A stretch of 64,000 nt of DNA from positions 1,066,501 to 1,130,500 of the forward strand of contig NZ_CP032418.1 in the NCBI RefSeq assembly GCF_003595195.1, read 5' to 3'. The notes under the pieces were generated by a model that had not been told where the DNA came from, ran no database searches, and saw nothing but the letters and a program-made list of their open reading frames with translations. The translations under genes were made by a program, and so were the position numbers. Shown piece after piece: positions 1 through 8,904 of the stretch. Each line of letters begins with the position of its first letter. Position 1 is the first letter of the stretch. This stretch comes from Paenisporosarcina cavernae (GTDB lineage: Bacteria > Bacillota > Bacilli > Bacillales_A > Planococcaceae).

Positions 1-1116
1 TTAAATACTTGGGTTGTATTCCCATGGATTGCCGGATCTGGAAAAGTGGCTCGTTTGATTTGCGATATTACAAAAGCGGACGGGACTCCGTTTGAAGGAG
101 ATCCGCGAAATAATTTGAAACGTATTTTAAAAGAAATGGAAGAACTAGGTTTCACTAACTTTAACTTAGGACCTGAACCTGAATTCTTTTTATTTAAATT
201 AGATGAACGTGGCGAACCTACACTTGAACTTAATGATCACGGTGGTTATTTTGATTTAGCTCCGATGGATTTAGGAGAAAACTGCCGTCGTGATATCGTG
301 TTGGAGTTAGAAGAAATGGGATTTGAAATTGAAGCATCCCACCATGAAGTAGCTCCTGGTCAACATGAAATTGACTTTAAGTATGCCGATGCTGTTACAG
401 CATGTGACAATATCCAAACCTTTAAACTAGTGGTAAAGACCATTGCACGAAAGCATGGTTTACACGCGACGTTTATGCCTAAACCGTTGTTTGGGGTGAA
501 TGGATCTGGTATGCACTGTAACGTCTCTTTATTCAAAGGGAAAGAAAATGCGTTTTACAATGAGAAAGCGGATTTACAATTAAGTGAAACTGCATTTCAA
601 TTTATGGCAGGAATTTTAAAACATGTGCAAGGGTTTACCGCAATCACTAACCCTACAGTAAACTCTTACAAACGTTTAGTTCCTGGGTATGAGGCTCCTT
701 GTTATGTAGCATGGTCCGCCCAAAATCGTAGCCCATTAATTCGAATTCCTTCTTCTCGTGGCTTGAGTACACGTGTGGAAGTGCGTTCCGTAGACCCTGC
801 AGCAAATCCTTACTTAGCGATGGCTGTTATTTTAAAAGCAGGCTTAGATGGAATTAAAAACAAAATGTCACCACCAACAGCTGTCAACCGCAACATCTAT
901 GTGATGAACAAAGAAGAGCGTTTAGCAAATGGCGTACAAGATTTACCTGCTACTCTATATGCGGCATTAGAAGAACTTTCTAAAAACAACGTGATTCGCG
1001 ATGCACTTGGTGAACATATTTATGCAAACTTTGTTGAATCGAAAGAAATTGAATGGGATATGTTCCGCACTGCTGTACATCCGTGGGAACGTGAACAGTA
1101 CCTAAAACTATATTAA
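1..1116 (+). CDS. glnA: glutamine synthetase, type I (5'-truncated by window edge)
   Basis: Forms glutamine from glutamate, ammonia and ATP in the cytoplasm. The reading frame is open from base 1, so roughly the first 70 residues of the usual ~444 lie outside the window; the GTG at 46 is internal. Visible are the catalytic-domain blocks [10 protein letters not shown] (metal/glutamate ligands) and [13 protein letters not shown] with SRVEVR-like [16 protein letters not shown] near the C-terminus, and the final LKLY. In Bacillales the gene normally follows glnR and is repressed by GlnR; that upstream region is not in the window. A strong hairpin terminator follows immediately. Confidence 0.97.
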   Translation, partial: LNTWVVFPWIAGSGKVARLICDITKADGTPFEGDPRNNLKRILKEMEELGFTNFNLGPEPEFFLFKLDERGEPTLELNDHGGYFDLAPMDLGENCRRDIVLELEEMGFEIEASHHEVAPGQHEIDFKYADAVTACDNIQTFKLVVKTIARKHGLHATFMPKPLFGVNGSGMHCNVSLFKGKENAFYNEKADLQLSETAFQFMAGILKHVQGFTAITNPTVNSYKRLVPGYEAPCYVAWSAQNRSPLIRIPSSRGLSTRVEVRSVDPAANPYLAMAVILKAGLDGIKNKMSPPTAVNRNIYVMNKEERLANGVQDLPATLYAALEELSKNNVIRDALGEHIYANFVESKEIEWDMFRTAVHPWEREQYLKLY

Positions 1117-1124
1117 TTTGTCTG

Positions 1125-1153
1125 AAAGCCGGAGTGACTTGCTCCGGCTTTTT
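1125..1153 (+). terminator. rho-independent terminator of glnA
   Basis: A perfect 10-bp stem AAAGCCGGAG / CTCCGGCTTT (1125-1134 with 1142-1151) with a 7-nt loop and a T run lies 8 bases after the glnA stop codon. There is no matching T run on the other strand. Confidence 0.92.
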
Positions 1154-1191
1154 ATAATGTTATGGGGAAAGCATGTGACTAGGGGGAAAAT

Positions 1192-1467
1192 TTAAGAATC
1201 AGAACGATAGGAAAGAAGAGAGGTTTTAAGAGAAGCGTAGGAACCGATTGCTGCATATCCATAGAAAGTTCCCATAAAAATTCCAGCTACAAGGTGCCCT
1301 TTATGGCTGATCAAAATAGAGATAAGAAGTCCTATAATTAAGGCGACATAAGGAATAAATTTTTTCTTTGGTTTAAAAAACCCTTTAATCAGTTGAGTTA
1401 AAATAAGCACTACTGGTACTGCGATGACTGCATCCCAGAAATTTGTATGTATTAATGGAAAGTCCAA
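1192..1467 (-). CDS. small multi-pass membrane protein, unknown function
   Basis: A 91-residue protein I do not recognise by family. It starts at a TTG with a strong Shine-Dalgarno (AAAGGAGA about 8 bases upstream on the minus strand). It has three hydrophobic stretches, about residues 11-28, 37-54 and 60-76, separated by a basic loop (KGFFKPKKK). Size and topology resemble small holin-like proteins, but no motif supports that. It faces glnA convergently and lies between glnA and lexA, a place that holds small unrelated genes in other Bacillales. Confidence 0.65.
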   Translation of the reverse strand: MDFPLIHTNFWDAVIAVPVVLILTQLIKGFFKPKKKFIPYVALIIGLLISILISHKGHLVAGIFMGTFYGYAAIGSYASLKTSLLSYRSDS

Positions 1468-1600
1468 TTATATTTCTCCTTTCAATCTGTATACTACATA
1501 AATCATCGGCAATTAAATGCATAAGAAAACATGAAATAAAAAGCATAAACAACAATTTCTTCCTTAGTATGGCAACAGATGAAAAGTTTATGTATAAAAT

Positions 1601-1627
1601 AAAAAAAGCGTCATATCGACACTTTTT
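1601..1627 (-). terminator. probable terminator of lexA
   Basis: Read on the minus strand, AAAAGTGTC / GACGCTTTT form a 9-bp stem (one G-T pair) around a 5-nt loop, followed by a T run. It lies about 50 bases downstream of the lexA stop codon. Confidence 0.65.
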
Positions 1628-1677
1628 ATAGTAAAAATGAAAATTGAATTTTGTCTTTAGAGAATAAGAAGATGAAA

Positions 1678-2298
1678 TTAGTGTATATGGCGATAAACCC
1701 CAACTACTTTTCCTAGTATGGAAACTTGATTGACGATAATTGGTTCCATTGACGAATTTTCAGGTTGAAGACGGAAATGCGTTTTTTCTTTGTAGAAACG
1801 TTTTACTGTCGCTTCGTCATCCTCTGTCATCGCGACTACAATATCTCCATTGTTGGCAGTCTGTTGTTGTTTTACTACGACATAGTCTCCGTTAAGTATT
1901 CCAGCTTCAATCATACTGTTCCCCATTATTTCAAGCATAAAAAGTTGATCTTCTGATGTTCCAAATGTTTCTGGCAATGGAAAAAATTCTTCAATATTTT
2001 CAATGGCTGTAATTGGAAGTCCAGCTGTTACTTTCCCTACCATCGGTACATGTAAAACGTTTGAGGCAGAATAAGAAAGCTCCTCTTCTCCAATAATTTC
2101 AATAGCACGAGGTTTCGTAGGGTCTCTTCTAATAAGTCCTTTGCTTTCTAATCTTGCAAGATGACCATGAACTGTAGAGCTAGAAGCTAAACCGACTGCT
2201 TCTCCAATTTCTCGTACGGATGGTGGATATCCTTTTTTTCGAACTTCTTCTTTAATAAAAGACAAAATATCTTCTTGTCTCTTCGACACTTTTTTCAT
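1678..2298 (-). CDS. lexA: LexA SOS repressor
   Basis: Transcriptional repressor of DNA-damage genes; RecA filaments trigger its self-cleavage. The 206 residues have the usual family length: an N-terminal winged helix-turn-helix (about 1-70, with [15 protein letters not shown]), an Ala-Gly cleavage site at A92-G93 (VTAGLP), and the Ser-Lys catalytic dyad S128 (MGNSMI) and K166 (ATVKRF). ATG is preceded by GAGGTGA. It is divergent from yneA, and the shared intergenic region carries several LexA boxes, so it is almost certainly autoregulated. Confidence 0.97.
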   Translation of the reverse strand: MKKVSKRQEDILSFIKEEVRKKGYPPSVREIGEAVGLASSSTVHGHLARLESKGLIRRDPTKPRAIEIIGEEELSYSASNVLHVPMVGKVTAGLPITAIENIEEFFPLPETFGTSEDQLFMLEIMGNSMIEAGILNGDYVVVKQQQTANNGDIVVAMTEDDEATVKRFYKEKTHFRLQPENSSMEPIIVNQVSILGKVVGVYRHIH

Positions 2299-2343
2299 CT
2301 CATTTCACCTCGTATTGGAATGCCTGCCTATATTTCTAACTAA

Positions 2344-2372
2344 ATTATACAAAATGTGAATTAAAAATGCAA
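2344..2372 (-). promoter_or_regulatory. sigma-A promoter of lexA
   Basis: On the minus strand TTGCAT (2367-2372) and TATAAT (2344-2349) are separated by exactly 17 bases. The -35 overlaps the LexA box at 2370-2383, which explains autorepression. Confidence 0.75.
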
Positions 2373-2383
2373 ACATAGGTTCG
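2370..2383. promoter_or_regulatory. LexA (SOS) box 1
   Basis: CAAACATAGGTTCG matches the Bacillus consensus CGAAC-N4-GTTCG at 9 of 10 fixed positions and overlaps the lexA -35 element. Confidence 0.8.
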
Positions 2384-2393
2384 AATTTTATTG

Positions 2394-2422
2394 TTGACAA
2401 GGACATATGTTCGCATTATGAT
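2394..2422 (+). promoter_or_regulatory. sigma-A promoter of yneA-yneB
   Basis: TTGACA (2394-2399), a 17-base spacer and TATGAT (2417-2422) form a near-consensus promoter. LexA box 2 fills most of the spacer. Confidence 0.82.
2400..2413. promoter_or_regulatory. LexA (SOS) box 2
   Basis: AGGACATATGTTCG fits CGAAC-N4-GTTCG at 8 of 10 fixed positions. It sits between the -35 and -10 of the yneA promoter, so a bound repressor would block RNA polymerase. Confidence 0.75.
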
Positions 2423-2423
2423 A

Positions 2424-2450
2424 AGAACATATATTCCGAACAAACATTCG
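2424..2450. promoter_or_regulatory. LexA (SOS) boxes 3 and 4, sharing one base
   Basis: AGAACATATATTCC (2424-2437) and CGAACAAACATTCG (2437-2450) lie end to end just downstream of the yneA -10. The second matches the consensus at 9 of 10 fixed positions; the first is weaker (7 of 10). Confidence 0.65.
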
Positions 2451-2467
2451 CATAAAGGAGAATCACG

Positions 2468-2779
2468 ATGAAACGATTAAAATCTTTTTCTTTTTTATTA
2501 CTATTAATTTTCATAACAGTTATTGGCTCCACAATCTTTATTGGAAAGGTTTCAGATTCTAAAACGAGTTCGATTGAGTTAGTGATTCAAGAAGGGGATA
2601 CCCTTTGGACTTTATCCGATACGTTTAAAGGAAATTCATCAAGAGAAGCATGGATTGCAACAGTGATGGATATGAATAGCTTGCGAACGCAACATATTGA
2701 ATCTGGAGCTACACTTGCTATACCTGTAAATTCGATTCCTTATGTGCATGATGAAGGAAGAGAATACGCATCTAAATGA
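2468..2779 (+). CDS. yneA: YneA-like SOS cell-division inhibitor (LysM protein)
   Basis: A 103-residue SOS-induced division suppressor by family and position. It has an N-terminal membrane anchor (about residues 8-27) followed by an extracytoplasmic LysM domain (about 37-90, VIQEGDTLWTLSDTF). In B. subtilis YneA delays septation while DNA is repaired. The start ATG has AAAGGAG upstream. It overlaps yneB by ATGA, so both are expressed together from the LexA-controlled promoter. Confidence 0.9.
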   Translation: MKRLKSFSFLLLLIFITVIGSTIFIGKVSDSKTSSIELVIQEGDTLWTLSDTFKGNSSREAWIATVMDMNSLRTQHIESGATLAIPVNSIPYVHDEGREYASK

Positions 2780-3432
2780 AACAACGTGACACGAATCTAG
2801 CAGTGTGCTATACACGTGTCTCTACTACGAAAGAGACGCAACATACTTCCTTGCTTAGACAAAAAGAAGAGTTAGAAAAATTTGCGGTTAGTCATCAGCT
2901 TCAAATCGTACGTTATTTTGAAGATACACACTCCGGATATGAATCCGATCGTCCAGGTATGTTGGAACTATTAGATTTCATCAGGAAAAAAGACATTCAA
3001 CATGTTCTCGTTCAAGATGATACGCGCTTAGGCCGTGGTCACGCAAAAACAGCAATTCTTCATCTTCTTATGAAGTCTTCAGTTACGGTTCATACACTTC
3101 AAGATCAAGGCATAATGAAATTGAATGATATGGATACGATGATGCTCGATATCTTGTCTATCGTGGAAGAGTATCAACGTAAAATTCATAACGCTAAAAT
3201 TCGTCGTGGTGTACGAAAAGCAATCAATAATGGATACAACCCAGCACAGAACTTATCCAATCAAGGAAATAAAAAAGCGAGCGAGCGAGTCGAAGCACCA
3301 ATTGAAACAATTGTGAAAATGAAAATTGAAGGCAACACATTTGAAGAAATTACGAAACGTTTAAATGACATGGGATACGAAGTAAGTCGTGCAACCGTTC
3401 ATCGAAGATATCAAGCATATAAAAAGAAGTAA
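2776..3432 (+). CDS. yneB: YneB, serine-recombinase/resolvase family protein
   Basis: A 218-residue small serine recombinase. The N-terminal resolvase domain (about 1-140) has YTRVS with the presumed catalytic serine, a DDTRLGR motif, and IVEEYQRK leading into the long helix. A helix-turn-helix lies near the C-terminus (about 180-215). Its place in the LexA-controlled yneA-yneB-ynzC block matches other Bacillales, so it is a resident SOS gene rather than a transposon remnant. Its DNA target is unknown. The stop codon lies inside the terminator stem. Confidence 0.88.
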   Translation: MKQRDTNLAVCYTRVSTTKETQHTSLLRQKEELEKFAVSHQLQIVRYFEDTHSGYESDRPGMLELLDFIRKKDIQHVLVQDDTRLGRGHAKTAILHLLMKSSVTVHTLQDQGIMKLNDMDTMMLDILSIVEEYQRKIHNAKIRRGVRKAINNGYNPAQNLSNQGNKKASERVEAPIETIVKMKIEGNTFEEITKRLNDMGYEVSRATVHRRYQAYKKK

Positions 3433-3467
3433 AAGGCAGATTACTTGCACTTTTGCTTCTTTTTTTC
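3425..3467 (+). terminator. terminator or attenuator after yneB
   Basis: AGAAGTAAAAG (3425-3435) pairs with CTTTTGCTTCT (3450-3460), 11 bp with one G-T, followed by a T run. It overlaps the yneB stop codon, and ynzC follows 30 bases on, so it may only partly stop transcription. Confidence 0.6.
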
Positions 3468-3494
3468 TATTCTTTAAGATTGAGGTGATAGAAA

Positions 3495-3728
3495 ATGTTA
3501 TCAAAAGACAAAATGGATCGAATTAACGAGTTATCGAAGAAATCAAAAACAACCGGTTTATCTATAGAAGAAGCAAAAGAACAGACTACCTTACGAAAAG
3601 AATATTTAGAAACGTTTCGTTCATCTATGAAAGGCATGATTGAAAACGTCACAATTTTAGATCCAAATGGAGAAGACGTTACTCCAGATAAAGTGAAAGA
3701 GTCTCGAAATAAGAACCTTTTGAATTAA
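3495..3728 (+). CDS. ynzC: DUF896 protein YnzC
   Basis: A 77-residue, highly charged, cytoplasmic helical protein of the YnzC/DUF896 family, with the typical start MLSKDKMDRINELSKKSK and RKEYLETFR motif. Its molecular role is not established; in B. subtilis it lies downstream of yneAB and is part of the SOS transcript. ATG is preceded by GAGGTGA. Identification rests on sequence pattern and on its place between yneB and tkt. Confidence 0.88.
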   Translation: MLSKDKMDRINELSKKSKTTGLSIEEAKEQTTLRKEYLETFRSSMKGMIENVTILDPNGEDVTPDKVKESRNKNLLN

Positions 3729-3815
3729 ATGAACTTTCTTCAAATCGTTGTCTTTGCATGCAGAATTGACTAAACTAGTCTAAGAACGTACTTATACATT
3801 GAAAGGAAGTCATTC

Positions 3816-5822
3816 ATGTCTACACAATTAGATCAATTATCCATTAATACTATTCGTACTTTATCAATTGATGCAATTGAAAAAGCGAATTCAGGTCATC
3901 CAGGCTTACCAATGGGAGCAGCACCAATGGCTTACACTCTTTGGACAAAACATATGAACCACAATCCAAAGAATCCAAATTGGTTTAACAGAGACCGTTT
4001 TGTTTTATCTGCAGGCCATGGTTCTATGCTCCTTTACAGCTTACTGCACTTAAGTGGCTATGGCTTGTCGTTAGACGAATTGAAAAACTTCCGTCAATGG
4101 AATTCTAAAACTCCAGGTCATCCGGAGTTTGGTCACACTGTTGGAGTAGAGGCAACAACTGGTCCACTTGGACAAGGTATTGCGATGTCCGTTGGTATGG
4201 CAATGGCTGAAAAACACTTAGCTGCTACGTATAATAAGGAGAAGCACACCATTGTTGATCATTACACGTATGCACTTTGTGGTGATGGAGATTTAATGGA
4301 AGGTGTGGCAGCAGAAGCTATTTCGTTAGCAGGTCATCTTCAGTTAGATAAATTAATTGTATTGTATGATAGCAATGACATTTCATTAGATGGAGATTTA
4401 GAAAAATCATTCTCTGAAAATATTCAAAAACGTTTTGAATCTTATGGATGGAACTATCTGCATGTAGCAGATGGTAATTCTGTGGAAGAAATTTCTTCTG
4501 CAATTGAAAATGCTAAAAAATCAACAGGTAAACCAACACTTATTGAAGTTAAAACTGTTATTGGTTTTGGATCACCAAACAAATCTGGTAAATCAGATGT
4601 TCATGGTGCACCTCTTGGAAAAGATGAAACACTACTAGTAAAAGAAGCATATAAATGGACGTTTGATCAAGATTTCCATGTTCCAACAGAAGTGTACAAA
4701 CACTTTGAATCCTCTATTCATTCATTAGGACAAGTGGTGGAAGATACGTGGAACGAAGAAATGGCTTCCTATGAATCAGCGTATCCAGAATTAGCAAAAC
4801 AGCTTAAAGTAGCTATAAGTGGGGAACTACCAAGTGACTTCGATAGCGAATTTCCTTCCTATGAGGTTGGAAAATCAGTTGCCACACGTTCTTCTTCTGG
4901 AGATGCAATCAATGCAATAGCCAAGACGGTTCCTTCATTCTTTGGAGGTAGTGCAGATCTAGCAGGATCTAACAAAACTTCTATCAAAGGAAGCGCCGAT
5001 TTTTCTGCCGAGTCGTTTGAAGGAAGAAACATATGGTTTGGTGTTCGTGAGTTTGCCATGGGTGCTGCTTTAAATGGTATGGCGTTACATGGAGGATTGC
5101 ATGTATTCGGTGGTACATTCTTTGTATTCAGTGATTATGTTCGCCCTGCAATTCGACTTTCTGCTTTAATGGGATTACCGGTGACGTATGTATTTACACA
5201 TGACAGTATCGCAGTAGGGGAAGATGGTCCGACACATGAACCGGTAGAACAATTAGCTTCTTTACGTGCTATGCCAGGTTTATCTATCATCCGACCTGCT
5301 GATGCAAACGAGTCAAACGAAGCTTGGAAAGTAGCGGTTCAATCGAAAAATGTACCTACAGTTCTTGTATTGTCTCGCCAAAACTTACCAGTATTAGAAC
5401 ACACAGCGTCTTTGGCTAAAGATGGTGTGGAAAAAGGGGCATACATTGTGTCACCTTCTTCGAAAGAACTAGCAGATGCAATGATATTGGCAACAGGTTC
5501 TGAAGTATCGCTTGCAGTAGAGGCGCAGAAAGAATTAGCATCCGAAGGAATTGATGTTTCGGTTGTTTCTATGCCATCATGGGATAGATACGAAAAACAA
5601 GATACAGCCTACAAAGAAAGCGTTTTACCTAAGTCTGTCAAAAAACGTCTTGCGATTGAAATGGGTTCATCATTTGGTTGGGAGCGTTATACTGGAGATG
5701 AAGGTAGCATTCTTGGAATTGATCGCTTTGGAGCTAGTGCGCCAGGGGAACAGGTAATGGAAGAATACGGATTTAGCAAAGCGAATGTTGTCGCACGTGT
5801 TAAATCATTATTAGGAAAATAA
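3816..5822 (+). CDS. tkt: transketolase
   Basis: Transfers two-carbon units between sugar phosphates in the non-oxidative pentose phosphate pathway, using thiamine diphosphate. The 668 residues match the family. The N-terminal TPP domain has SGHPGLPMG, the GDGDLMEG metal/TPP motif (about residues 154-161) and ATTGPLGQG; the pyrimidine domain has [19 protein letters not shown] follows GAAAGGAAG. It is monocistronic: a terminator precedes ynzC and a strong hairpin follows tkt. Confidence 0.97.
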   Translation: MSTQLDQLSINTIRTLSIDAIEKANSGHPGLPMGAAPMAYTLWTKHMNHNPKNPNWFNRDRFVLSAGHGSMLLYSLLHLSGYGLSLDELKNFRQWNSKTPGHPEFGHTVGVEATTGPLGQGIAMSVGMAMAEKHLAATYNKEKHTIVDHYTYALCGDGDLMEGVAAEAISLAGHLQLDKLIVLYDSNDISLDGDLEKSFSENIQKRFESYGWNYLHVADGNSVEEISSAIENAKKSTGKPTLIEVKTVIGFGSPNKSGKSDVHGAPLGKDETLLVKEAYKWTFDQDFHVPTEVYKHFESSIHSLGQVVEDTWNEEMASYESAYPELAKQLKVAISGELPSDFDSEFPSYEVGKSVATRSSSGDAINAIAKTVPSFFGGSADLAGSNKTSIKGSADFSAESFEGRNIWFGVREFAMGAALNGMALHGGLHVFGGTFFVFSDYVRPAIRLSALMGLPVTYVFTHDSIAVGEDGPTHEPVEQLASLRAMPGLSIIRPADANESNEAWKVAVQSKNVPTVLVLSRQNLPVLEHTASLAKDGVEKGAYIVSPSSKELADAMILATGSEVSLAVEAQKELASEGIDVSVVSMPSWDRYEKQDTAYKESVLPKSVKKRLAIEMGSSFGWERYTGDEGSILGIDRFGASAPGEQVMEEYGFSKANVVARVKSLLGK

Positions 5823-5832
5823 GAAATAAGTA

Positions 5833-5870
5833 GACAAGGTAATGGGTTATTCCATTGCCTTGTCTTTTTT
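5833..5870 (+). terminator. terminator of tkt
   Basis: A 13-bp stem, GACAAGGTAATGG (5833-5845) with CCATTGCCTTGTC (5852-5864), one G-T pair, followed by seven T. Confidence 0.92.
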
Positions 5871-6101
5871 TGGAGCGTATACAATCTAAGGTCCATTCTA
5901 ATGCTTTTTTACTCGAAGTTCGCATACCGAATCGAGATAAGTTTCCTCATTTAATTCGAGCAGTAGTAGTTGCGGATGAAAAAATAGAATCACCATTTCG
6001 TTATCACGCCAAATTTCATCAATCATTTTATCATTTCTACATCGCTCTTCGACAACCTTTTCAAGTTCCTTCCGCTATGATGTAAAAAAGGGGTGGGACT
6101 T

Positions 6102-6524
6102 GTGAGAGAATATATAGTGATTCATGTAAAAGAAGAATATGTGCCATTTATTCATGGAAAGGAAAATCATATTCATGAATTATTTACGGATACATATAGC
6201 TTGAAAAAAGAAATTCCACTGGAATTTATGTATGTATGCAAAGAGTTATATTGGGAAGAATTTATGAATGTAGTTGCAAGTCAAACCCAAGAGGACTATG
6301 TGCACTTTTCCATCAACAAACCGACGATTTTTATGCATCATCCTATTAAAGGGGAGGCGAACATTACTATTTTTGATCAGTTCATTCATATTAGCTGTAA
6401 AGGAAATGCAATGCTCGATTTAGATATTTTTTCTTTATTGTCTAAAACGTCTAATACGTACTTTGCTTTTCAGAAAAACTCCAAATCATATGGGTGGTTA
6501 CGACCAATCAAACATTTCGTCTAG
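6102..6524 (+). CDS. sirA: SirA-like inhibitor of DnaA replication initiation
   Basis: A 140-residue protein in the tkt-sirA-yneF position. The C-terminal YGWLRPIK closely matches the end of B. subtilis SirA (YneE), which binds DnaA domain I under Spo0A control to stop new rounds of replication at sporulation. The rest is divergent. I place the start at GTG 6102, about 6 bases after AAGGGGTGG; the in-frame GTG at 6093 lies inside that ribosome-binding site. Assignment rests mainly on the C-terminal motif and synteny. Confidence 0.75.
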   Translation: MREYIVIHVKEEYVPFIHGKENHIHELFTDTYSLKKEIPLEFMYVCKELYWEEFMNVVASQTQEDYVHFSINKPTIFMHHPIKGEANITIFDQFIHISCKGNAMLDLDIFSLLSKTSNTYFAFQKNSKSYGWLRPIKHFV

Positions 6525-6599
6525 AATAGACCAACTATTTCATGTATAATCCATCTTGGAGAGAATTTCTCGTTTAACTGCAAGAAGGAGGGAAACTAC

Positions 6600-6818
6600 A
6601 TGAGTTTAGGCTTAGCAATTACATTAATTGTTGTCGCGCTATTAGCTGGTGCTGCATTAGGGTTTTTCATTGCTCGTCAATATATGATGAAATATTTAAA
6701 AGACAACCCACCAATCAATGAACAAATGCTTCGAATGATGATGACGCAAATGGGTCGTAAGCCATCAGAAAAGCAAGTGAAACAAATGATGGCTCAAATG
6801 AACCGCATGCAAAAATAA
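6600..6818 (+). CDS. yneF: UPF0154 membrane protein YneF
   Basis: A 72-residue protein with one N-terminal transmembrane helix (about 5-27, glycine/alanine rich, ending GFFIARQYM) and a methionine-rich cytoplasmic tail with [21 protein letters not shown], the hallmark of the YneF/UPF0154 family. Its function is not known. ATG is preceded by AAGGAGGG. It forms its own unit, with a terminator downstream. Confidence 0.92.
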   Translation: MSLGLAITLIVVALLAGAALGFFIARQYMMKYLKDNPPINEQMLRMMMTQMGRKPSEKQVKQMMAQMNRMQK

Positions 6819-6829
6819 AAAGATGCTTG

Positions 6830-6870
6830 AACTGTAACTTCTACTTTTTCTGTAGTCGTTGCAGTTTTTT
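6830..6870 (+). terminator. terminator of yneF
   Basis: AACTGTAACTTCTAC (6830-6844) pairs with GTAGTCGTTGCAGTT (6852-6866), 13 pairs with two internal mismatches, then seven T. Confidence 0.8.
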
Positions 6871-6933
6871 TATTTATAAAAAATAGTGATCATTGAACGG
6901 TCGTAGTTAACTAAAAGGTGCATTTTCAAGACG

Positions 6934-6968
6934 TAAAAAAACTTCAACGAAGACATCTCATTGAAGCT
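6934..6968 (-). terminator. terminator of the mvaB-yqkD unit
   Basis: On the minus strand CTTCAA/TTGAAG with an extended imperfect inner stem (6942-6966) is followed by seven T, 21 bases after the yqkD stop codon. Confidence 0.7.
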
Positions 6969-6988
6969 GTGATTACTATTCATCATTT

Positions 6989-7909
6989 CTATAAATGAAA
7001 CTCTTCTAAAAATTCATGGATTGTCTGTTGATATTCCTCTGGGTTCATATTATACGATTGTGCATGAGGTCCGATATCAAATAATTTTAGTTTTTTGTTA
7101 GACGGTTTCGCCTTGTAAAGCTCAATTGTCATTTCCGGTAAGATAAAGTCGTCCGGTAAGCTATGGATAAATAGCATAGGATTTTCTATGTTGACGACTG
7201 CTTCTCTCGGTGAGACAAGGCGCATAGAATACCCATCTCGCACGCGCAAAAAAACATCTGCTAATTTTAAAGCAAGGCTAGATCGAAGTGGAGTCTCTTT
7301 TCTCATTAAGTAGAGAAGTTGATCCGTAAAGTCCGAAAATGGGCAATCGGCGATATAAAAATCTGCGCCATCTTCTAACGTGCCTGCATATAAAATGGTG
7401 GTAGCTGCTCCCATTGATTCTCCGTGAATTCCGATAACTGCCTCTGAACCTGCATGTTCTTTTACAGCTTCTACAACATTTTGTAAATCCATTTTTTCAT
7501 AATGCCCAAAACTAGTCGTTTTACCGCCAGAATCTCCATGACGTCGATGATCATATACGACGGAATTAAATCCTAACCGCTCGAAAAGACGTGCATATTT
7601 CATTGAATTAATTTTATTTTCCGTGACGCCGTGACAGATAATTACATAATTTTTCGTTTCAAGTGGTTCTAAAAATACGGCTTTGATTTGATATCCATTG
7701 TTGGTGTCTATCCATTTTTCTTCTTTTTTGACCGTTTGAAACCATGCCTCGTCGAAGCGCTTTGCATTTAATTCTCGATCAAGAATAAATTGATCTTCCT
7801 TTTTCTTTAAATACATTAAACGGCTTGTAAAGATGAACCCAAATAGAGTAGCAGCTGTTGTTAATAAGGTTGATACAATACTAGTAATCCAGAAAATTCT
7901 TTTTCTCAC
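6989..7909 (-). CDS. yqkD: membrane-anchored alpha/beta hydrolase, YqkD-like
   Basis: A 306-residue serine hydrolase with an N-terminal membrane anchor (about residues 4-28) and an alpha/beta fold. It shows the oxyanion segment CHGVTENK (about 92), nucleophile motif GESMG with S165, the acid-region HSLPDDF and the late histidine GPHAQSY. The substrate is unknown. I set the start at GTG 7909 because AGGGGGGC lies just upstream; the longer frame would overlap the lyase gene. The start lies 16 bases after the lyase stop, so the two are probably co-transcribed. Confidence 0.83.
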   Translation of the reverse strand: MRKRIFWITSIVSTLLTTAATLFGFIFTSRLMYLKKKEDQFILDRELNAKRFDEAWFQTVKKEEKWIDTNNGYQIKAVFLEPLETKNYVIICHGVTENKINSMKYARLFERLGFNSVVYDHRRHGDSGGKTTSFGHYEKMDLQNVVEAVKEHAGSEAVIGIHGESMGAATTILYAGTLEDGADFYIADCPFSDFTDQLLYLMRKETPLRSSLALKLADVFLRVRDGYSMRLVSPREAVVNIENPMLFIHSLPDDFILPEMTIELYKAKPSNKKLKLFDIGPHAQSYNMNPEEYQQTIHEFLEEFHL

Positions 7910-7925
7910 GACTAGCCCCCCTGAT

Positions 7926-8822
7926 TTAAACACTTTTCGATAACGTATACATACCCGTTTCGATAGGTCTTGAGACATACGGCTCAATAATTTTTACTGC
8001 CTCAAGTAATTTGTCAAGTTGGATTCCTGTTTCAATGCCTAGTCGATCGAGCATATTTAAAACATCCTCCGTTGCAACATTACCTGTAGCACCCGGTGCA
8101 AAAGGACAACCTCCTAAACCACCAGCGGAACAGTCATAACGATGAATGCCTGCTTGTAAGGCAGCATAAATATTCGCTAAACCCATTTTTCTCGTGTCAT
8201 GAAAATGAGCAGTTAACAAAACGTTTGGAAGTTTTTCACTTATCATAGAAAAGAGTTCATAACTCTCTGATGGACTAGCCATTCCAATCGTATCTGCTAC
8301 ACTCAATTCATCTACGCCCATATCCACAAATTGCTGGCAAATCTCATAGGTTCTTTCTGGTTCGATTTTCCCTTCAAACGGACAGTAAAATGCGGTAGAA
8401 ATACAAGCACGAACAAAAATATCTTGCTCTTTTAATTGGCGTATTAATGGACGCAGCTCCTCCATACTTTCCGAGGTTGTCTTATTTATATTTTTCTTAT
8501 TAAATGAGTCACTGACACCTACAAATACCGCTATACTTTTCACCCCGAGTTCCATAGCGGAATGAATTCCTTTTTCATTTGGGGTTAACACAAATTGACG
8601 ACCTGATTGCGTTACACTTTGGACGATTTCTTTATGGTCACTCATTTGTGGCACCCATTTAGGAGAGACAAATGACGTGATCTCCATCTCTGTGATACCT
8701 GCACGTTGTAATGCTTTTATAAATTGTAATTTGACTTCTGTAGGAACGATTCTTTTTTCGTTTTGCAATCCGTCTCTTGCTCCTACCTCGATAATTGTCA
8801 CATTCTTTGGTAAACTATTCAT
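7926..8822 (-). CDS. mvaB: hydroxymethylglutaryl-CoA lyase
   Basis: Splits HMG-CoA into acetyl-CoA and acetoacetate, the last step of leucine degradation. The 298-residue TIM-barrel protein shows VGARDGLQNE (R16, D17), the divalent-metal histidines HFHDTRK (H206, H208) and the flexible signature loop GGLGGCPFAPGATGN with catalytic C239. Start ATG 8822 is chosen because GGAGGGG lies 5-6 bases upstream; an ATG five codons earlier lacks this spacing. It is divergent from an acetyl-CoA acetyltransferase gene, consistent with shared acetoacetate/acetyl-CoA metabolism. Confidence 0.92.
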   Translation of the reverse strand: MNSLPKNVTIIEVGARDGLQNEKRIVPTEVKLQFIKALQRAGITEMEITSFVSPKWVPQMSDHKEIVQSVTQSGRQFVLTPNEKGIHSAMELGVKSIAVFVGVSDSFNKKNINKTTSESMEELRPLIRQLKEQDIFVRACISTAFYCPFEGKIEPERTYEICQQFVDMGVDELSVADTIGMASPSESYELFSMISEKLPNVLLTAHFHDTRKMGLANIYAALQAGIHRYDCSAGGLGGCPFAPGATGNVATEDVLNMLDRLGIETGIQLDKLLEAVKIIEPYVSRPIETGMYTLSKSV

Positions 8823-8904
8823 GTAAATCCCCTCCATTTCTATTGTATAGACGTGTGGGGAAATTAAGCAATTTATTTCTGTTAAATTAAAGGGGATAGG
8901 ACGT

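Noticed and set aside
1443-1631. 62-codon plus-strand frame between the small membrane protein gene and lexA
   Set aside because: Overlaps the well-supported minus-strand start and the lexA terminator; no ribosome-binding site.
2776-3432. Serine recombinase as a sign of a mobile element
   Set aside because: No terminal repeats or cargo; the gene is the conserved SOS-region yneB.
5855-6085. 76-codon plus-strand frame after tkt
   Set aside because: Starts within the tkt terminator with no ribosome-binding site or recognisable family; kept only as a weak finding.
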